Assembly (NCBI GenBank): GCA_021780315.1
Contig: JAJXYY010000042.1
Span: forward strand, 620,001-684,000
Direction: 5' to 3'
Source: Acidobacteriota bacterium
GTDB taxonomy: Bacteria > Acidobacteriota > Terriglobia > Terriglobales > Acidobacteriaceae
Length of the DNA: 64,000 nt
The position numbers and the translations under genes are program-made. The notes under the pieces were generated by a model. It had not been told where the DNA came from and did no database searches. It saw only the letters and a list, made by a program, of their open reading frames with translations. Position 1 is the first letter of the stretch. Each line of letters begins with the position of its first letter. This document shows positions 59,992-64,000 of this stretch, in pieces.

Positions 59992-61272
59992 TCAACCAAC
60001 CCGGCAGATCAGGCACTTCAGATAGCTCGTCTCCGGCAGCGTCAGCACCGCCGGATGATCCGGCGCAGCCCCTCTCGTTTCAAGCACTTGCACCCGACGC
60101 CCCGCATCCGAAGCCGCCGCCGCCACCACTCCCGTAAACTCCTCCAGCGGAACATGGTGCGAACACGAACAAGTCACCAGCGTCCCGCCCGGCTGTAACA
60201 TCTTGATAGCACGTAGGTTAAGCTCCTTGTACCCACGCATCGCCCCCTCCGCCGCCCGCTTCGACTTCGCAAACGCTGGTGGATCCAGCACAATCGTGTC
60301 GAAACGCTCCCCGCTCGACTCATACTCCCGCAGCAACTCGAACGCATCTGCCTCAATCCATTCCACTTCCGCGCCAAGCTCTGGATTCAGACCATGATTC
60401 CGGTCCGCCACTTCCAACGCCGCCCGACTTGCATCTACTCCCGTAACTCGTTGACAACGCTGGGCCAGATGCAAAGCAAACCCGCCCTGATACGTACACA
60501 CATCCAATCCCCGACCACGCGCGTAACTCGCTGCAGCAGCATAGTTTAGCCGCTGATCCAAAAACGCACCCGTCTTCTGCCCCGCACCCGCATCAAAATG
60601 AAACCGCAGCCCATTAATCGTAAACACCGTCGCACTAGGCGCTAACTCACTGATTCCACTATACAAAGCACCCGCCGCCGGAGCCGCCAACTGCTCCAAC
60701 TCCCGCATCTTCCCATCCGGCCGCTCCCACACCGTCACCCCCGGCCCAAACCGCTCCACCAACACCTCCGTCAACACCCCACGCAGGTCCTCCTGCGCCG
60801 TCCCCTGCGTCAGTAACTGCAAGATAACAAGATCGTTATACCTGTCCGCAATGATTCCAGGCAGCCCATCCGCCTCCGAGAAAATCAGCCGGCAAGCATC
60901 ATTCTCCATCGACTCCGGTGCCACCGCATCCCGCAAAGCCAAAGCACCCGCTAACCGCCGCCGAACCTCCGCAAGATAGGCCTCCCGCGTCACCGCCGCC
61001 TCCCCCGCCACCATCCGCACCGCAATCTGCGACGCCGCGCTATAAAGCCCCGTCCCCAGCGGGATTCCGCGACTATCCATCACCGTAATCAGCGCCCCAG
61101 CAGCAATCTCCACCGCACCCAATGGAGGCACCAGCGACTCAATATCCGACCGATACACCCACAAATATCCCGCTCGCAGACGATCCGCCGCACGCCGCGT
61201 AATCGACGCCGCTGGCCCAAAAGACTCAGCCGCAGCCACCCGCGGCCCCCGTTCCATTCCAGACTTCAACAT
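59992..61272 (-). CDS. Class I rRNA large-subunit methyltransferase, RlmI-like
   Basis: About 426 residues. An N-terminal PUA domain (RRAADRLRAGYLWVYRSDIESL and ALITVMDSRGIPLGTGLYS) leads into a Rossmann methyltransferase with DVCTYQGGFALHLAQ (AdoMet loop), a V-T-G-V-D-A-S acidic motif, VLDPPAFAKSK (N/DPP motif) and CSCSHHV with a possible catalytic Cys. This is the RlmI/RlmK type that makes 5-methylcytosine in 23S rRNA. I took the ATG at 61272; 61323 (a Cys-rich extension) and 61257 are alternatives. Confidence 0.87.
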   Translation of the reverse strand: MLKSGMERGPRVAAAESFGPAASITRRAADRLRAGYLWVYRSDIESLVPPLGAVEIAAGALITVMDSRGIPLGTGLYSAASQIAVRMVAGEAAVTREAYLAEVRRRLAGALALRDAVAPESMENDACRLIFSEADGLPGIIADRYNDLVILQLLTQGTAQEDLRGVLTEVLVERFGPGVTVWERPDGKMRELEQLAAPAAGALYSGISELAPSATVFTINGLRFHFDAGAGQKTGAFLDQRLNYAAAASYARGRGLDVCTYQGGFALHLAQRCQRVTGVDASRAALEVADRNHGLNPELGAEVEWIEADAFELLREYESSGERFDTIVLDPPAFAKSKRAAEGAMRGYKELNLRAIKMLQPGGTLVTCSCSHHVPLEEFTGVVAAAASDAGRRVQVLETRGAAPDHPAVLTLPETSYLKCLICRVG

Positions 61273-61328
61273 CCTTGTATGGTCGCACAGCCAACAACAT
61301 CCAACACCACAAGTCGGCTGCAACCGCC

Positions 61329-63254
61329 TTAAGGCCGCTGATTCAACGCATTATTCTGGATCGCCAGCGACATTGGCGTCACCACCGGCGCAGCCACACC
61401 CACCAACTCCGTCACCGTACTCGTGCCCGTCGTCGTAGAGCCAAGATTAGCCACCCACACGCTCCCCGACCGATCAATCGCCAGCCGGAATGGGTTCGAC
61501 ATGCTCGAACTTCCATAACCCGCCGCACCCGACTGCGGCCGGCCCGAACTCAAAAACTCCGACACGCTATTGCTGCCCGAGTTCACCAGCCACACATTGC
61601 CCAACCCATCCAGAGCCAGCGCCACCGGCGCATTCAGCCCGGCACCATAGTACGGACTACCGGCAATCGGATCTCCCGTACTTGCAAATCGGCTCAAACT
61701 GCTGCCCGTACGGTTCGCGACCCACGCTCCCCCAGTCGAGTCGATCGCCAGCGCAAACGGTCCGTTCAATCCCCCACCTGTGTACGGGGACCCAGCGATC
61801 GCAGTACCGTTATTGCTCAACACCGCAATATCGTTACCCCCAGCATCGGCAATCCAAACGTTGCCCGATGGATCCAGCGCCAGTGCCGCCGGAGCACCTG
61901 CCCCACCCGTCGCATAGCCTGTCGATGGCGACAAATCCGCGCCGTTCGCGCTCAGCTTGCTCACTGTCGACCCACTGTTGCCAATCCAGACATTCCCATA
62001 TCCATCGAATGCCAACGGCCCCGGCCCCTGAATTCCCCCGCCGCTAAATGGATTCAATGTCGCCCGCGTACCCGATCCCGTCAACTCCAGAATGTTCGAG
62101 CTGTAAGAATTGCTCAGCCACGGATCGTCATAAGGATCGATCGCCACCCGCCCCAGGTTCATCCCTGACTGCGGAAAGTTCGCGACTATCCCACTCGCAC
62201 TCAGAATCGTTACGACGCTGCTATTGCTGCTCGCAGGTTTCGCCGACACCCACACATCACCCTGTGAATCGATCGCAAGATCACTCGGCGTGCTGAACGC
62301 GGTGGACGAATAATTAATCGATACCGTCCAGTCGCTTGGCGCATACGTCAGCGTCGGCTGATACGGCCCACTCGACGAACTAATGCTAAAGACAGAACCC
62401 ACATTGTGGCTCGGATTTCGTGCAATATCCAGCGCAGCCGTCGCGGTATCCGAAGGCGCCACGCCACCCGGCGGTGTCGCCGCAGTAAACAAACGGCCAC
62501 ATGCAGCAGTAGGCGACGTGCTTCCATTCGTATTCACGCAGGCTGACAACACATCGCCCAGCGTATTCAACTCGCTCACGGGCACCGATGCAACCGCAGG
62601 TGCCCCCCCCGGCGCACGGCCTCCATACACCGTCACCAGGTTCTCCGACGTTGCGAACGCATTCAGCAAGCCCTGAACATTCGTTGGGCTTACCCCAACA
62701 TGGGCTGCATCCACCATAAACGGCGCCAGCGACCACACCGCCGCGACCGTAGTCATCTCATTCACCACAATAAAGCCGTTGCTCCCGATACTTCCGCACG
62801 GCCCCAGCAATCCAATCAATGCCAGCGCAGGATTGTTCGCACCACTTCCAAGTCCCGGATTGCCCCCGCTCACCAGCATATAAATTGGCGTACTCGAGGA
62901 AGGACACGCAAAGTCCGTTGCTCCAATCTGGAAGTTCCCACTGCTGTCGGTCGTCACCACCCGATTCAGCAAGGGAGTCGATGCCGACCCATATCCATTT
63001 GTGCCCGGAGCATACAACTGAACCAAAGCATTGGCCACCGGTTGTAGGCCACCAAATGATCGCCCACTCACGCTCTGACCCGCAACCGCCGTCGGCGTCA
63101 CCATTCCCGCGCCGCAGCCGGTCAACGCCATCGCCACCGCACCGGCCCCCGCAGCCAGCAATACAGCAGCCAATCGACGCCGCACACCACACGCTACCGT
63201 TGCTCCAATACCGCTGGAATTGGCTGTCGACAAATCAGTTGAACCTGTATGCAT
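61329..63254 (-). CDS. NHL-repeat lipoprotein
   Basis: About 641 residues from the ATG at 63254. The long signal region (ACGVRRRLAAVLLAAGAGAVAMALTGC) ends in a lipobox L-T-G-C. An N-terminal domain (about 50-240) is followed by at least six NHL/SMP-like beta-propeller repeats of the form PxALAxDxxGNVWIADxxGN (for example FDGYGNVWIGNSGS, LDPSGNVWIADAGG, IDSTGGAWVANRTG). NHL propellers bind proteins or sugars. It may be a surface-anchored binding protein of the acidobacterial 'SMP-30/Gluconolactonase-like' kind. The open frame runs 66 codons further upstream. Confidence 0.8.
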   Translation of the reverse strand: MHTGSTDLSTANSSGIGATVACGVRRRLAAVLLAAGAGAVAMALTGCGAGMVTPTAVAGQSVSGRSFGGLQPVANALVQLYAPGTNGYGSASTPLLNRVVTTDSSGNFQIGATDFACPSSSTPIYMLVSGGNPGLGSGANNPALALIGLLGPCGSIGSNGFIVVNEMTTVAAVWSLAPFMVDAAHVGVSPTNVQGLLNAFATSENLVTVYGGRAPGGAPAVASVPVSELNTLGDVLSACVNTNGSTSPTAACGRLFTAATPPGGVAPSDTATAALDIARNPSHNVGSVFSISSSSGPYQPTLTYAPSDWTVSINYSSTAFSTPSDLAIDSQGDVWVSAKPASSNSSVVTILSASGIVANFPQSGMNLGRVAIDPYDDPWLSNSYSSNILELTGSGTRATLNPFSGGGIQGPGPLAFDGYGNVWIGNSGSTVSKLSANGADLSPSTGYATGGAGAPAALALDPSGNVWIADAGGNDIAVLSNNGTAIAGSPYTGGGLNGPFALAIDSTGGAWVANRTGSSLSRFASTGDPIAGSPYYGAGLNAPVALALDGLGNVWLVNSGSNSVSEFLSSGRPQSGAAGYGSSSMSNPFRLAIDRSGSVWVANLGSTTTGTSTVTELVGVAAPVVTPMSLAIQNNALNQRP

Positions 63255-63384
63255 GGGAACCCCGCCGCGTATCTCTATCGTGCGCGCTACCAGCATGCTA
63301 GCGACGCCCAATCTGGGTGCGTATCGCCGAATCGTTCGCCATGCGAAGCTTAAGTGGGATTGACAAACCACAGTAATTTCTAAC

Positions 63385-63389
63385 AGGAG
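63385..63389 (+). promoter_or_regulatory. Ribosome binding site of the flavoprotein gene
   Basis: AGGAG 5 bases before the GTG at 63395. It supports the GTG as start of the gene cut by the window edge. Confidence 0.7.
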
Positions 63390-63394
63390 TAATC

Positions 63395-64000
63395 GTGCAC
63401 ACCTTCGATGTCGTCGTACTAGGAGCCGGTGCTGCCGGAATGATGGCCGCACTCACCGCCGGACAACGCGGACGATCCGTCCTGCTCCTTGACCACGCCG
63501 ACAAGGCCGGTAAAAAGATCCTCATCTCCGGCGGTGGCCGCTGCAACTTCACTAACATCCACTGCCGCCCGGAAAGCTTTCTCTCCGAAAATCCGCACTT
63601 CGCCAAGTCCGCACTCGCTCGCTACACCCCCGCAGACTTCATCGCGCTCGTTGAAAAGCACGGTATCCGCTACCACGAAAAAACTCTCGGACAGCTCTTC
63701 TGCGACCGCTCCGCCCAGGACATCGTCAACCTGCTCAAGCAGGAGTGCGCCGAGGCTGGCGTCCAGACCCAACTCAACACCACCATCCACGCCGTCACTC
63801 AGCGCTCCGGCTTCCGTATCGAAACCTCCGCCGGCATCTTCCAGTCCACCTCCCTCATCGTCGCTACCGGAGGTCTCTCCATCCCCAGAATGGGTGCCAC
63901 CGGCCTCGGCTACCAGCTTGCCCAGCAGTTTGGTCTACGCATCGTCGACTGTCGACCCGGCCTCGTACCACTCGTATTCAGCGCCCACGACCGCGACCAG
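63395..64000 (+). CDS. BaiN/HI0933-type NAD(P)/FAD-dependent oxidoreductase (partial)
   Basis: The first 202 codons of a flavoprotein whose end lies beyond the window. The N-terminus has the FAD-binding motif VVVLGAGAAGMMAALTAGQ, then LLLDHADKAGKKILISGGGRCNFTN, a hallmark of the HI0933/BaiN (YhiN) family. Later LIVATGGLSIPRMGATGLGYQLAQQFG is the second dinucleotide motif. The family includes bile-acid and other flavin-dependent reductases; the substrate is unknown. No in-frame stop appears up to 64000. It is divergent from the NHL lipoprotein gene. Confidence 0.92.
   Translation, partial: MHTFDVVVLGAGAAGMMAALTAGQRGRSVLLLDHADKAGKKILISGGGRCNFTNIHCRPESFLSENPHFAKSALARYTPADFIALVEKHGIRYHEKTLGQLFCDRSAQDIVNLLKQECAEAGVQTQLNTTIHAVTQRSGFRIETSAGIFQSTSLIVATGGLSIPRMGATGLGYQLAQQFGLRIVDCRPGLVPLVFSAHDRDQ

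Noticed and set aside
1..64000. rRNA, tRNA, prophage or transposase genes
   Set aside because: I looked for rRNA and tRNA-like cloverleaf sequences, integrases and DDE or Y1 transposases, and found none I could support.

Overview
The window looks like a chromosomal segment of an aerobic or facultative soil Acidobacteriota, most like the Terriglobus/Granulicella/Edaphobacter group. I base this on very high GC with GC-rich third codon positions, two large Oar-like (carboxypeptidase-regulatory/TonB-dependent) outer-membrane proteins, many secreted amidohydrolases and peptidases, a Planctomycete-type cytochrome domain, and interspersed 'TGCCCCA...TGGGYA' hairpin repeats with GGGAGTAGGG-type arrays. 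The envelope is Gram-negative: BamA, LptD, a PagL-like lipid A deacylase and several lipoproteins are present. The assignment is by pattern recognition only.

Layout. 1-6 kb: envelope lipoprotein, PagL-like deacylase, alpha/beta hydrolase, a secreted amidohydrolase, and a tightly packed minus-strand run (TauE-like permease, lipoprotein cytochrome c, small membrane protein, DUF4442). 6-14 kb: two divergent Oar-like receptors separated by about 970 bp without a visible gene. 14-17 kb: gyrA with an intrinsic terminator. 17.4-19.8 kb: a lower-GC two-gene DNA methyltransferase/nuclease cassette, probably an acquired type II restriction-modification system. 20-23 kb: DUF3606, CHAD, cytochrome and M15-like genes. 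23-29 kb: minus-strand lptD / DsbA-like / SurA-like / oxidoreductase cluster. 29-34 kb: RDD protein, bamA and a Cys-rich mini-protein. 34-37.5 kb: overlapping VOC, threonine dehydratase-like and molybdopterin oxidoreductase genes. 37.6-40.4 kb: TMEM175-like channel, NTF2-like protein, hicB-hicA, Tat-exported metallo-hydrolase. 40.5-44.7 kb: frr, a small unknown gene, aminotransferase, VapBC45-like toxin-antitoxin, lipA. 44.8-53.5 kb: M28 peptidase, S9 peptidase, two paired amidohydrolases, TPR protein. 53.7-56.4 kb: PAS histidine kinase and UPF0303 protein. 56.4-58.1 kb: a dense hairpin-repeat island with an embedded low-GC secreted-protein gene. 58.1-64 kb: PEGA and paralogous secreted proteins, DUF2278, RlmI-like methyltransferase, NHL lipoprotein and the 5' part of a BaiN/HI0933-type flavoprotein.

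How it works together. The clearest functional unit is outer-membrane biogenesis: LptD sits with a disulfide oxidoreductase-like and a SurA-like protein, and BamA is nearby. A second theme is extracellular peptide and amide breakdown (47-52 kb). Mobile or selfish material consists of the restriction cassette, two toxin-antitoxin modules and the hairpin-repeat family. The repeat family is the most unusual feature: three hairpin types share one base stem but carry different apical stems, and a 125-bp near-perfect direct repeat flanks a low-GC gene. I saw no rRNA, tRNA, CRISPR array, transposase or prophage gene.
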